From Cardinalis cardinalis (Eukaryota > Chordata > Aves > Passeriformes > Cardinalidae), in contig JACDOX010000040.1 of assembly GCA_014549065.1 (NCBI GenBank), positions 1,079,456 through 1,143,455 on the forward strand: a stretch of 64,000 nucleotides of DNA. The letters are read 5' to 3'. How positions within the stretch are numbered: the stretch's first letter is position 1; each line of letters opens with the position of its first letter. Under the pieces are notes generated by a model. That model saw only the letters and a program-made list of their open reading frames with translations, was not told where the DNA came from and made no database searches. The translations under genes were made by a program, and so were the position numbers. This document shows positions 53,301-64,000 of this stretch, one piece after another.

Positions 53301-56300
53301 CAGCACAACATGGGCTAATTTTCTCAGGGTGGGAGCAANCTTCACAGCCTATTCAATGCACCGTGAGGATATCGCAGGGTTTCTCTAACCAAGTAGGATG
53401 TTTTTAAAGCTCTCTTGCTGCGTACAAAACACTGTAGCTATTGGCAGTGCAGTGTGGTCACATCTCATATCTCTTTAATGTTTTCTGGTTTTTTCCTTGC
53501 TGATGACCTTTCCTGTCACCTCTTTGGCCGCTTGTGATTCAGCCTCACTGATTAGANAACTTAATGCGAGCAAGGGTATTTAAGTTACATTAAAGTGATT
53601 TCTGTGGATTTTCTGTAGGGCCATTAAACAAGACAGTTCTGAAGTGTTCATATTGCAGTTTGTTTCTAGTGTACACTTGCATTAATACTTGGAGCAGATG
53701 GATATCTAACAGAATTTCAATGCCTGCTCTTATTTTCTTTAAATTAGTTTTAACTTCTTAAATTTTTTTCTGGCAGTTAGAGCATCTTTCAGACCAGAAG
53801 CAAAATTGCCTTTAACCACATAATGAATACATTTTCCATGTTTCATAAATACAGTCTATTTATTCTCTTTTGTATCTAGAAGGAGTTGTGTAGAACCTTA
53901 TGTCCCCTTAGTAGAAGGGAAACTACCACATCAGGTATTTTGGATACCACAATTTATATTTGGAAGGGGCAATTTCTTAATGTAATACTCTCAGTGAGCA
54001 GCTGGTACACAGTAAATTTTATATAATCACAGCTGTCCTCAGTGATTTTTATGACTCAGCCNGAGTTTGATACTAGGACTAGAAGCTTAAATTATGTTCA
54101 ATTTTTGTTCCTTCATGCTTCAAAAAAATTTTACTTCAGAACTAAATGAAAAATACCCTAATCTGATTTATGTGATTCTTGACAGTCTGTAAAATCCTAA
54201 TAAATACTTGAGGTCTTTCAAGAAAATCAATTCCTCTCTAGTGGCTTATATAAAATCAAGTTTCTTTCTCTATATGTAAAATCTTTATTCTAGTTTTGAT
54301 TTACTAGGTCTTGAATGTTCTGCTGTGAAAAAATATCAACACAAAATGGCTTCATATTGGTGAATGTAGTTGAATCACTATTATTATTATTACTCAGCTA
54401 GTCTGTGTCACATGTGCAAAACCATCCTCCAATAAGCACCATTGCATTCCCACATTATGAAGAAAAAACAGTTGTTACCTTGAAAACTACTTTTTAATTA
54501 GGAGAGTGGAAATTTGCCATGCTGGCAGATTTATGAGAAAAAATAAATTACCGTGTACTTACTGACAGATCTGTAGTATTCCCACTGAAATGGTGGGAAG
54601 GTAATTTCTTTTGTAAGAAGATGAAAAGCCTTGGGGTGGAGACAGGATTATGAACAGCAAATGCTTGGAGGCCACTGGAGATGTAGNGATGTGGCCGATG
54701 ACCCTGCCAGCTGTGTTACTGGAGTGGGATGTGGGAGATGATCAACTACAGCTAAAAAATTGTTCTTGGTGTCTCTAGGATCACAGCTGTCAATTAAGTG
54801 CTCCTGATGCTGTTGAGAGTCCCCAGTAAAGGCTCTGTGTGCCATGCTTATGTTAGCATGATTTAGTGGGGTTGAGGGTGTGTAAGGGATGAGAGTCACA
54901 CCTAGCACTCAGTTATGGGTGGTGCCTCCAAGCCAATCGTGGTGNTTATATGTGAGATCAAGGAAGAAGTCAGTCCCATTCACACGTTTCATTTAAGAGC
55001 GTGTGGGAGCCTAATTGTATTAACTGGCTTTGAAGTTGTAGAGGAGGCAGAACAATAACAATCTCATGCATAACACCTCCAAACTTTTCTTGTGCTCTAT
55101 CATCAACATTTGATCTGCATATTAGCAGTGTTTCTGTTTTCTGAAGAATGCAGTGGATAGGCTACAAAATTTCCTAGCTCATCAAATAAACTTTTTGTCA
55201 AAAAGCTGAAAGGTGTAGTGAAAAGGCTGAAATTCATCCTAAGATTTTTTAATATTCTCTAAAGTGATAGAACCCAATGACTTTTTTACCTGCTTAAGCT
55301 ATTTTCCTTTTTTCCCTCCATCCCAATCTGTTTCTTAGGTGTACAGTCTCCATGAATATGTTTGTAATCTTATGAGGATTTAGAACGCAACTTTACATTT
55401 TTAGGTTATGGCTCTCTCTCTGAAGTTAGCAAAAGGAAAAGTACATTCTGTGTGTGTGTATTGGTAGCTTCCAATTTACAATACCTGTGATGGCAAATAC
55501 AAGTCTATGTAGAAATGGGCATGTGTGTTTGGGATTTTTAATTTTTGTTTTGAAAGAAAGGCATAGGTTCATGAAACAGGCTAAAAATACTTTCAGTATT
55601 CTGTTCCTTCTCTTTGACCCCTTCTACCTTCTTTTCACTTGTCTGGTTGAACTCTGCCTCCTCTGCCCTTAGTTTTTCATATTTTGTTGGAATTCTTCCA
55701 AAGTGGTGATTTCTCCTTGGTTAGTCCAGGAATCTGGTATGGTCTTGGTACCTACTTCCACTGTGCCAGAAGCCAAAACTTCCAGCTTTGAGCTTTGTAC
55801 TCTTTCNTTGGGTTTGGGATGTAGGTTCTTTGTTTTCAAATTGTTCTGGAAAATTACAGTAACTGAAGAAAATACTTNGGACACCAGACTTTTATCTCTT
55901 TCATCTGAGGCCCAGGAATACACTAATCCTCCTTCAGGAGTCAAAACATGTGCCATATATAAGACTGTGCACCAAAGAAAAAAATATATAAGGACTGAGA
56001 AGGTGTCTGCTGACACTGAAAAAATTCTGCCTTCATGACTGAAGGCTATCTTTGCTTAGCAATAGCCTTGACTTTACAACCTGGTTTAAAACTCAGAACA
56101 GCATGGCTAAGCTTCCCACATGACATAGCNGAAAGGATTGCTGAGGGAATATGGAATATGNTAAGAAACTCACTGTGGCACAGCTNAACATGTGAGGAAG
56201 ATTTAATTAAAAGGAAAAAAAAGACATTTGTCAAAATTAAGTTATCAAAAAACCCCATNTAAAATGAATAACTAAAAGGTATTTGGGGTTATTCTGCTTC

Positions 56301-57447
56301 TTTTAATTGAGTCAATATACAGTTTTTCAAAGGTGCTTTACCTACTGTAAAATTTCTCCTTGATTTTGTCTTAAGTTTTCCCATGATTGTCANGATTGTG
56401 ATGTGATGCTGAGAAAATTATTATGACTTAGTCCAGAAATTGTCAATTACAAATCTATAGGTTTTAATTAGAGTAGGAAAGTAAAATATAATACAGAAAA
56501 TAATGTCATTGTTATTTGTGTAAGAGAAATTACATTTATATATGTTTGACTTCAGGCAAGATGCACAGTAAAAATAAAAACTCCCTGCAACTCTCTTCAT
56601 TTATAAAAGAACAAGAAACTAAGTAGTGTCCACTCAACAAATACTTGAAAACCTCAGCTTATACCTGGGCAGTAATTTAGAGTTGATGTGGCTGTGATAA
56701 TATAGGCAAGGAACATAGCAAAAGTGAAAGACAGAGAGGTCTAATTTCAGTATTTTGATCAAAGGAGTTTCTTGACGGGAGAGACAGATGCAGCAAGAAG
56801 ACTGAAAGCCCTTATCGAGTAGTGCAGCTCTGGTGAGAGCTCCCTGGAACTATTAATATAAATATAACCATATAGAACTATTAATATGTATATCTCTATA
56901 TCTATAATTAATATTCGCCCTTGACTTCTACTTCTGTGTTTCCCCACTCTCATTCTCTTGCTTACTTTTCTAGAATATTTTTAATCTTTCTGGTATGGTA
57001 GCTCTTCTTTTAAGTTTTCTCTTTTTTTTCCTTGGTTTCTTTTTCATGTATCTTCAAGCAACGTTTTTGTATATTCCACATAGGAATACAATGNAAAATA
57101 GAAATAAAGTGAGTTTGTAGGAGCTTTGCCTTTTAAAAATACTTCAACAAANGCTAATTTGTTGAAGAAATATCCCATGATTAAAACTGAAATCTGATCT
57201 CCATATTTAGTGTCTCAGCNTCAGATGTATTCAGGGGAGGTGAACCTCATTATTCTATGCTCTTGTATGCAGGGCAAATGGAAATGGCACTTCCTGACCC
57301 TAAATTCATTTTTTTGTGTTACTAACTGCTGTGTTTTTCTAAAAGGCATTATACCACACCTGAAGAAGAAAGGCCAGCACTGCAATAAGCTCTGGTCCAC
57401 TTTAATCAGCTGGGAACTTTTGTCTGATGCCTAACTTTAAAATTTGT
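50306..57447. other. Noncoding DNA, probably intron
   Basis: This is AT-rich sequence with no supported exon, RNA gene or recognisable repeat. Overlapping open frames on both strands at 55669-56038 are each interrupted by ambiguous bases and resemble no protein I know, so they were not called. Confidence 0.55.
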
Positions 57448-57960
57448 AGAACAGTTTGGGTTGTAAGGCGCCTTTAAAGGTCATCTAGTTGGACACCTGT
57501 GCCATGTGCTGGGACATCTACTNCACCAGGTCAAAACCCCATCCAAACTGCCCTCAAATGTTTCTAGGAAAACCNGTTCTAGTGTTTCACCACCCCCATT
57601 GTAATTAACTATTTCTTTATATCTAGTCNGAATCTGCCTTCTTTTAGTTAAAAACCATTACCCCCTGACCTATTGCTACAGGTTGTACTAAAAATTTTGT
57701 CCCCATCTTTCTTCTAATCCCCATTTAGTTATTGAAAGGCCACAATAATGTCTTCACTCAGTCTTCTCCAGGCTAACAGCCCAACTTTCTCGGCCTGTCT
57801 TCGTGGGAGAGGCAGCCCACCTCTCTGATCGTTTTTGTGACCCTCCTCTGCACCCACTCCAACAGGTCCATGCTTTTCCTGTACTGAGGNCTCCAGAGCT
57901 GGATCCAGGTAGGGTTTCACCAAAGTGGAGTAGAGAGGAAAAATCACCTCCTCACCANAG
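57448..57960 (-). mobile_element. CR1 LINE fragment with decayed reverse transcriptase end
   Basis: This is the longest CR1 piece in the window, antisense to the host gene. From the left it shows the reverse complement of the CR1 3' untranslated part (aggtcatctagttgg, caccaggtcaaaacccc) and then the end of ORF2. Minus-strand translation of 57947-57729 still shows LVKPYLDPALE, HKNDQRGG and LSEDIIVAFQ, corresponding to the C-terminal region after the reverse transcriptase domain in CR1. The intact family carries residues such as KMIRG and LRGDLIAAFQYLKG at these positions. The frame is shifted and truncated upstream, so it is a dead copy. Confidence 0.92.
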
Positions 57961-59082
57961 ACCTCTCACACCTTGGTGTGTAGCAGTATTTCCATCCCCA
58001 CAATGAAGATGAAGTATTTTTACTTTCTATGATTCAGTCTCTCTAACTGCCAAGATANATTAAGAACTCCTATCACAAAGCTCAGAATTCTTACTTTCCC
58101 ACAAGAGTTCTTACAGGATTGACGCTCTGCCACCCTTCACCTGAGGACTGTGAAGTAAAATCATACAAGTGTGATGGTCTTTCTTTATTAATGGTCTTCC
58201 TCAACTAATTGACTTCAGAAACTGGCAAAAAGAATCAGACCTTGGAAATTACTGACTTATTCTGAATCTTTGTCTTTGGTGNGATGAACATTGCCGTGTT
58301 GGCTCCAGTAGAAAGTGCGGTTTACCTGATGTAGAAGAAAAATACCATTTTTAAGAAGCAGGCAGTTATTTTGATTGAAACTTCTGTACTTCTCTGTGAT
58401 GATTACTGCATGTCTTGGGATTCTATCAAATGACAAAAAAAAAATTGAAATTCAGATTGATTGGAGGATTTGAAAGCAATTACAAATGACAGACTTTTAG
58501 TCTTCATATTGATAGTCTGACTGTGTGGTGAACTTAAGTCAAGTTTCACTTTAAATTTACTTCTAAACTTCACTGATCATTGTTCATATTGGTGGAGTTA
58601 ATTTTGGTTTGAAAACACAGTATATCCTCATATATGTGTAGATGTTTTTTGGGTTTTTTTAGAATTTGTCCAAGTTATGCTTGGAAGAAAGGAAGCTGCT
58701 TTCAAAAAAAAAAAGTATATATGTCTCTGTGCAGATTTATTCTTTGTTTACCAGTACTGTAGCTGTCTCAATTACTTTGAATTCTGGCTCGCCATGTATT
58801 CTCTGAACAGAGAAGGTTTTAACAGCTTCGTGCCTACTTTTCCATCTAAAGACTTGAAGAAAATTCAGTTATCTGTTAACTGGGCTAGAAAGAGGCCAGT
58901 ATCCATGTCCCATTTGGTAGTTGACTCCTTGGAAATATGTAATGCATGTCATTTATTCCCGCCACCATCATTAGCCTTCTTTCATTTAGGTTGGTGCAAA
59001 TAGGAGGAATAATTAACTAACTTAATGTGAAATGCTAAAAGCACTATAAAATTCCAGGCAACCTGTTCCAGATGTGACCATC

Positions 59083-59260
59083 TTTGTTTTTTTTTTTTTT
59101 GCTGTGCTTCATTATAGGTGCTTCCATAAAAATGCTTTCAGAAACAAGCATTGTCTAAAGATTTGATGTTTTGTCTTTCTGTCTTCATGAGATTTTTGCA
59201 AGCCAATAAAAAAAAAAACAACAACCAAAAAACAACAAAACACAAAACCACACTGCACAT
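59083..59260. repeat. Poly-T and A-rich low-complexity tracts
   Basis: A poly-T run of about 15 bases lies near 59086-59100. An A-rich, CAA-containing tract (59207-59250) follows. Both look like simple-sequence DNA; no adjacent retroposon body explains the A-rich tract. Confidence 0.75.
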
Positions 59261-61516
59261 TCAAAAAAGTCCTTTTTGGGAACAATTGTAATTTGAAAGT
59301 CTAATTAAGAGTTTCTGGTTTTACTATCTGTGGTCATCAGAATGACTTCTTCCTTTCCTCCTGTTCTCTCTCTGCCTTCCTTTCTTCTCTTTCTTTCCTA
59401 TTCTTACATGAAAAAGGTGTATGCCCACTTCTAAGAAGAAAAGTAATTAATTTTTTTTCATAGTAATTTCTTGTTATTAACAATAAAATTGCTTGGTTTT
59501 AACAATAAAATTTAGAAAAAGAAAGAAATAATCTGCAGAGTTTTTTTCTGGTATATCTCTTAGAGGGCTATCTCATATGTTGAGCTGCTAGTCATGCTTG
59601 TTTGCTTTTAGACAGTAAAAGTGACTTGTTTTAAATTTCCCAAGAGACCATGATCATCTGATTTCCAGTTTATTCCAAATGAAGAATGTGCTAATTAAAA
59701 CAATCAAAATATTGTTTCTGCAATAATTTGTTACTTATGATTGACATAGCAAACTACTTCTGCACTCTCATTTCTCATGGGTATGTTTGGTAAATTAGAC
59801 AACTTGTTATATCTCTTCACCTTGCTTTTTACAAGGAACTTCCCTGTTAATGGAGAGTCTTCCCATCTACATATCTACAAAACAATATCTCAGTGATCTG
59901 TTGTCTCTTCAGGTGAAATGTAAGCACACTTGCTTAAATAGCAGCAATACATAAATAATCGGAGGATCAGATCTGCCTGGTTTGAGGCCTTAGTTCACAG
60001 GTAAATAAAATTATTGATTATAANAAGTGTAGCATAAATAAATTAGAGCAGAATTAAGCAATAATAAAATTCTATGTATGCCTTGCTTCAGATTTATGTG
60101 GTTTAAGGCCCTAAAGAACNTGTTACCTCCTGTCTTGAAGCATTGTAGATGAGAAGTAAATAACTCATGGTCAAAAAAGGTGTTTTCNAAATCAAAAGTA
60201 TCTAATTACTTAAGAAGTTTTATTTACTTAATTAAGATGTGCCAATGACTGGATGAGGTTATTTGGTAAAGAAGAGTTTTGTACCATCTGTTATTCCTGG
60301 TATTCTGATCAGGCTGTTAGCTGAACAGAATCTGGACTGTAGATTATGGGACTAGAATGGTATCATTCCCACAAATANTAGTCTGTTTTCTGATCCCTTA
60401 GAGTGCGTTTTTGTTTCCTATTTACACTTTCTGGACTCTTAAACAAACTTATATTTGTACTAGTCTGGAGGGTGTTTTTGAAAGCTGTACCATTATAGTG
60501 CTTTTAACTTGATAAATTGATCCTCTTTATTAGACCTTGCTAATGTTTATTAACATCATGCACATTATTATCCCTAGTAAAGAAAATATTATTTTTAGTA
60601 GGTGTACCATATTTGAAAAGCAGGGCTATTTGGTGCCTTTGGGGGATATCTGCCTGTGTGTTTCAGACAGAACAGCTGACCCTTCTTTGCAGAATATATC
60701 ATCCTTTCATGGATGGCAGAGTTCAGTGGAAGTAGCTGAAGGTGTGACCAGCACACACCTTCTGTGTCATTGCACTTCTTTCATAGAATGTCCCCAGATA
60801 TGGCTTCAGCAGAAGGGTTTCTATGAGAAGTTTTAATTCAGCTCAAGCAAAATAAACCAGGTGAATTCAACTAGTCTGCCCAAACTGGGGTAGCTGATTA
60901 GCCCTATANGCAGGTTAGCCATTCTTACGCTCAGCTCTGGCCCTGCAGCTGCTCGGTGATACCTTCTGTTTGAAGAGCAGTGGAGTGAGTGGTAATCTAC
61001 TCTGTTGCTCCAGCTATTCAGTAGGTGAAACTCTGTCCTTTAACTCCTATATGCTCCTAACTGAAGGTAAATTATCTAGAGTTTCTATGTGTAGCATTTG
61101 TGTTGCGTGACTTTCCAGCTCATTGTGTAAGAGAGGTTTTAATTACGTTAAATTGTGCCTCTCAGTCTCTGTGGGAGCTTCTGTCCTGCAACTAGCTGAT
61201 GAATTATACAGTTTTTCATTATAATATTTTTGTTTATTTGGTTTTATTTGTACAGTAAAAGAACTCTGTAAAGTATCCTTTGTGGTGCAGCATGAAAGTT
61301 TGTAATTGTCTTCCAACACCACTCACCACTCTTCCATGTCTAAGCAACTGTAGCCAAATGCTCGTTTTTCCTTTAACTGTATCTAAAATTGAGAAGTGCT
61401 TTTCTGCATCCTAGTAGCTTAAAAAAAGCTACACATTGACTGCTAACTATGCTACTTCCCTAGCAGTCATAGTTAATTTAAAGCAGGTTAATTTCATGTT
61501 CCAAATGCACATACGT

Positions 61517-61547
61517 TTCCAAAATATCATAAACTGATATTTTGGAA
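61517..61547. repeat. 13-bp perfect inverted repeat, 5-nt loop
   Basis: ttccaaaatatca (61517-61529), the loop taaac and the exact reverse complement (61535-61547) form a short hairpin in noncoding DNA. Confidence 0.85.
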
Positions 61548-64000
61548 CTGACTTGGTGTCAGCCAGCCTTTCATGCTCTGTGGCACTCAGGTGTTCTGGT
61601 CTCTTAACTTGACGGCTATTTTGGTAGAAGCATCAGCAATAATTTCTTAAAATAGTAACAAGTTTTCAGTTCCTATTTAAAGTAAGTGTACGTAAGTCAT
61701 CTGAAATGGACTATATGCACACAAGAAATTATTTATTCTGCCATAAAGGATTCTTTGAGATGTATTGTCTACATCTACCCTTAGTACTCCTTTTCCGCTA
61801 GCATTTGATCACTGAGAAACATTTCTAGTGCCAAACCAGATGTCTAGACCAGCTTGGATAGTACAAATACTGTTTCTGACCTCTTGATGCTTCACCAGAA
61901 AGACAAAGGTTTCCAAGTTGTGTGTCACACCCGTCAGCCTTTGCAGTCCCTTTGAATACCTTGCAGTGTCTAAAATGGCCATTTGTGTCTGGATTTAGCC
62001 ACCTGAATCTCTGCTCCTTGTTTCACATCTTCTTTTAAGCATCCTGTGTGAAATACTACTTTTTAAAGTAAATACAGTTACTTGTGAAAAGTAAACAACT
62101 TTTAGAGATATTAAATATGCCTAGAAAGTTATTATTCTTAGATAAATTATTTTGCACATTATTGTGTCAATTTTTTAAGATCGTTTATGTTTTGTAAATA
62201 CTTTTCAAAAGAATTTAAATATTTATCCTGTCACATTTGCAACCCCCAAATAAATCATTTGGAGAAAGTAAATACAGTTAATTTGGTTTTATTCTCTCAT
62301 TTTCCCCAGTCAGTATTTATAACTACAAAGTGTGGTGAGCTGCAAGCTTGCTAAAAGACTATGATTTTTAGTGATTAGTTTCAATACCGTCACATGTAAG
62401 CAATTATATAAAATTTCAGTGAATGGTCCACATAGAGTTTAAAATCTGAATGTAATTTTCCGTGACTGTATACGTACCTATATCTAGAACTGAAATTTCA
62501 TTCTACAGCCAGAGATATTTTCTATACATTCTTAATTTTTGTACACTTTTTTGTCCCTACAACCTAACAGATTTAGCAAAAACTGGGGTAGGGCACCTTT
62601 ATTTTATATTATTTCTTATGAAAGCACCAATTCCATTTCTTCTGGATTTGAAACATAAGTTGAAAAAGAGCACAGATGATCTTGTATGTGGAATGAGGAA
62701 AGAGACAAGCTGAAATATCTTAAAAACACTGCTTTGATCAGAAATATATTCTATGTCAAGGTTAGAAAAGAGAAATGTATGGTCAGTACAAATGGCAGAA
62801 CATACGCTTTCTCTGCTTTCTGGTCTTGTCTCATGCTGGGGGAAACTGAGTTTTTGCTAGGGCAAATAATTTCTTTAAAATGAAATTGTTGTGCNACGTC
62901 TCCTTTTAGAAACATTATTCTGAGAATCATCCGCTATTTCTTACAGTTTCTATTGCCTTGTATGTCATAAATTTTGTTCCCACTTGGTGGAGGAATTTGT
63001 CATTCCTTCTTTGCATGTTATGTGTGAAATACCAGGAGTGGAACATGTAACAGGGTTTTTTTACAGTCTTCAACCAAAGGATACGATTTCAAGAGCTCAT
63101 CTATGACACTGATACTGCTTTGCACTGATTTTNGTTATTAGGTGTCACCAAGTTTTCCTCTTGTATTACTCTGCCCTGCTGCACTATATTGTCAAATTAA
63201 CATGTACTTTCTGAGCACAGCCACAACCCACTCAACTGCTTTCTGCTGAAAAAAAGAGATCCCCACAGAATTTCTCGATGTGATTATATGTGATCTCTCT
63301 GCAGAATTACATTTTACATCCATTGCCATTCACCTCTCAGAATTTCTTATGAAGCATTCACTAAAGCTTACAGACACACTGAGAGGATTTCTTTCTGCTT
63401 TTGCTGCCTTGCAAAGCTGAAGCGTTCCAGCAGAATTTTAGCTTGAGTGTGTGTTGAATTTGTCCAGCATTTCACCTGAGGGATGTTGGCCATTATTTTA
63501 TCAGTCTGATATGTTTAGTCCATAAAAATGTTAGCATGTTATTTTTCTGAAGAATCCTTATTTTGATGTACAGGCATAAGGCAGAATTTTGTGCTGTAAA
63601 ATGTGATGGTTCATGAGAGCCTGTCTTTAAGATGTCTAGGAACCAAGCCTTATATAGTCACATAGAAAGAAATCCTCATGGAAACAGCATTATGGAGGTG
63701 GCAGCTGCAGCTCTTTATTTTTGTCTGTGTTGAAATTTGCAGTAAAAGGTTAACCCTTTATGTGATTACCAAAATTACATTTATGTCCTCCTCAAGTACA
63801 GAATATACATGTATCAAAAAAACCTGAAGATGTACAGAAAAGAAAAACCAGCTCAATAAGAGCTAAAATTAACTCTGTTTGTACCAGATTACACTGCTAT
63901 TGCTGAAAATTTGGGCAAGGACTATATTTAGGAATTATAATGTGGCTGGAATTAGAAGTAATAACTGCCTAGTATCCTTCCTCACTCAAAGCTTTTTTCT

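Larger units (their letters stand above)
57961..64000. other. Noncoding DNA to the end of the window
   Basis: This is AT-rich sequence without a supported exon. It contains A- and T-rich low-complexity runs near 59083-59260 and a 13-bp inverted repeat at 61517. No recognisable mobile element copy or RNA gene was seen. Confidence 0.55.

Noticed and set aside
55669..56038. Overlapping 111- and 115-codon open frames on opposite strands
   Set aside because: Both contain ambiguous bases, resemble no known protein, have no splice or promoter context, and overlap on opposite strands, as chance frames often do.
61440..61500. Inverted copies of gactgcta around 61438 and 61463
   Set aside because: The pairing is only about 8 bp and imperfect beyond that, which is unremarkable for this composition.
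62062..62282. Repeated aagtaaatacagtta about 200 bp apart
   Set aside because: Two 15-bp AT-rich matches at this distance are not strong evidence for a repeat element.

Overview
This window reads as AT-rich, intron-scale vertebrate nuclear DNA from a bird, most likely a passerine. Five degraded fragments of CR1 LINEs, the dominant avian retrotransposon, are recognisable. One tRNA-Ile-headed, CR1-tailed SINE matches the TguSINE1 type known from passerines. One well-delimited solo LTR is of a kind I associate with passerine endogenous retroviruses. There are no bacterial-style genes, operons, rRNAs or CRISPR arrays. The many open frames of 60-130 codons on both strands have no codon logic or splice context and look like chance.

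Only two coding segments are supported. Both are internal exons on the + strand with good splice sites and matching phase: 14369-14505 (137 nt) and 28614-28794 (181 nt), separated by a 14.1 kb intron. Joined, they give about 105 residues of a Ser/Thr/Pro-rich, low-complexity segment that looks intrinsically disordered. I could not assign the gene to a named family with confidence. About 14 kb upstream of the first exon and 35 kb downstream of the second show no further exon I can defend, so this is a slice of a long-intron gene.

Layout: 1-14368, noncoding; 14369-14505, exon A; 14506-28613, intron carrying two CR1 fragments (16961-17100, 23435-23601), a possible LTR remnant (18759-19060) and a solo LTR (24774-25160); 28614-28794, exon B; 28795-64000, noncoding, with the SINE (37864-38010), a CA/TA microsatellite (38844-38904) and three CR1 fragments (38938-39215 on +, 50030-50305 and 57448-57960 on -).

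The most interesting structures are small. Several perfect or near-perfect inverted repeats look like template-switch mutations, most clearly an 18-bp palindrome that interrupts the tail of the SINE, and a 20-bp perfect hairpin at 29499-29543. There are also short direct duplications. I see no convincing novel multi-gene system here.
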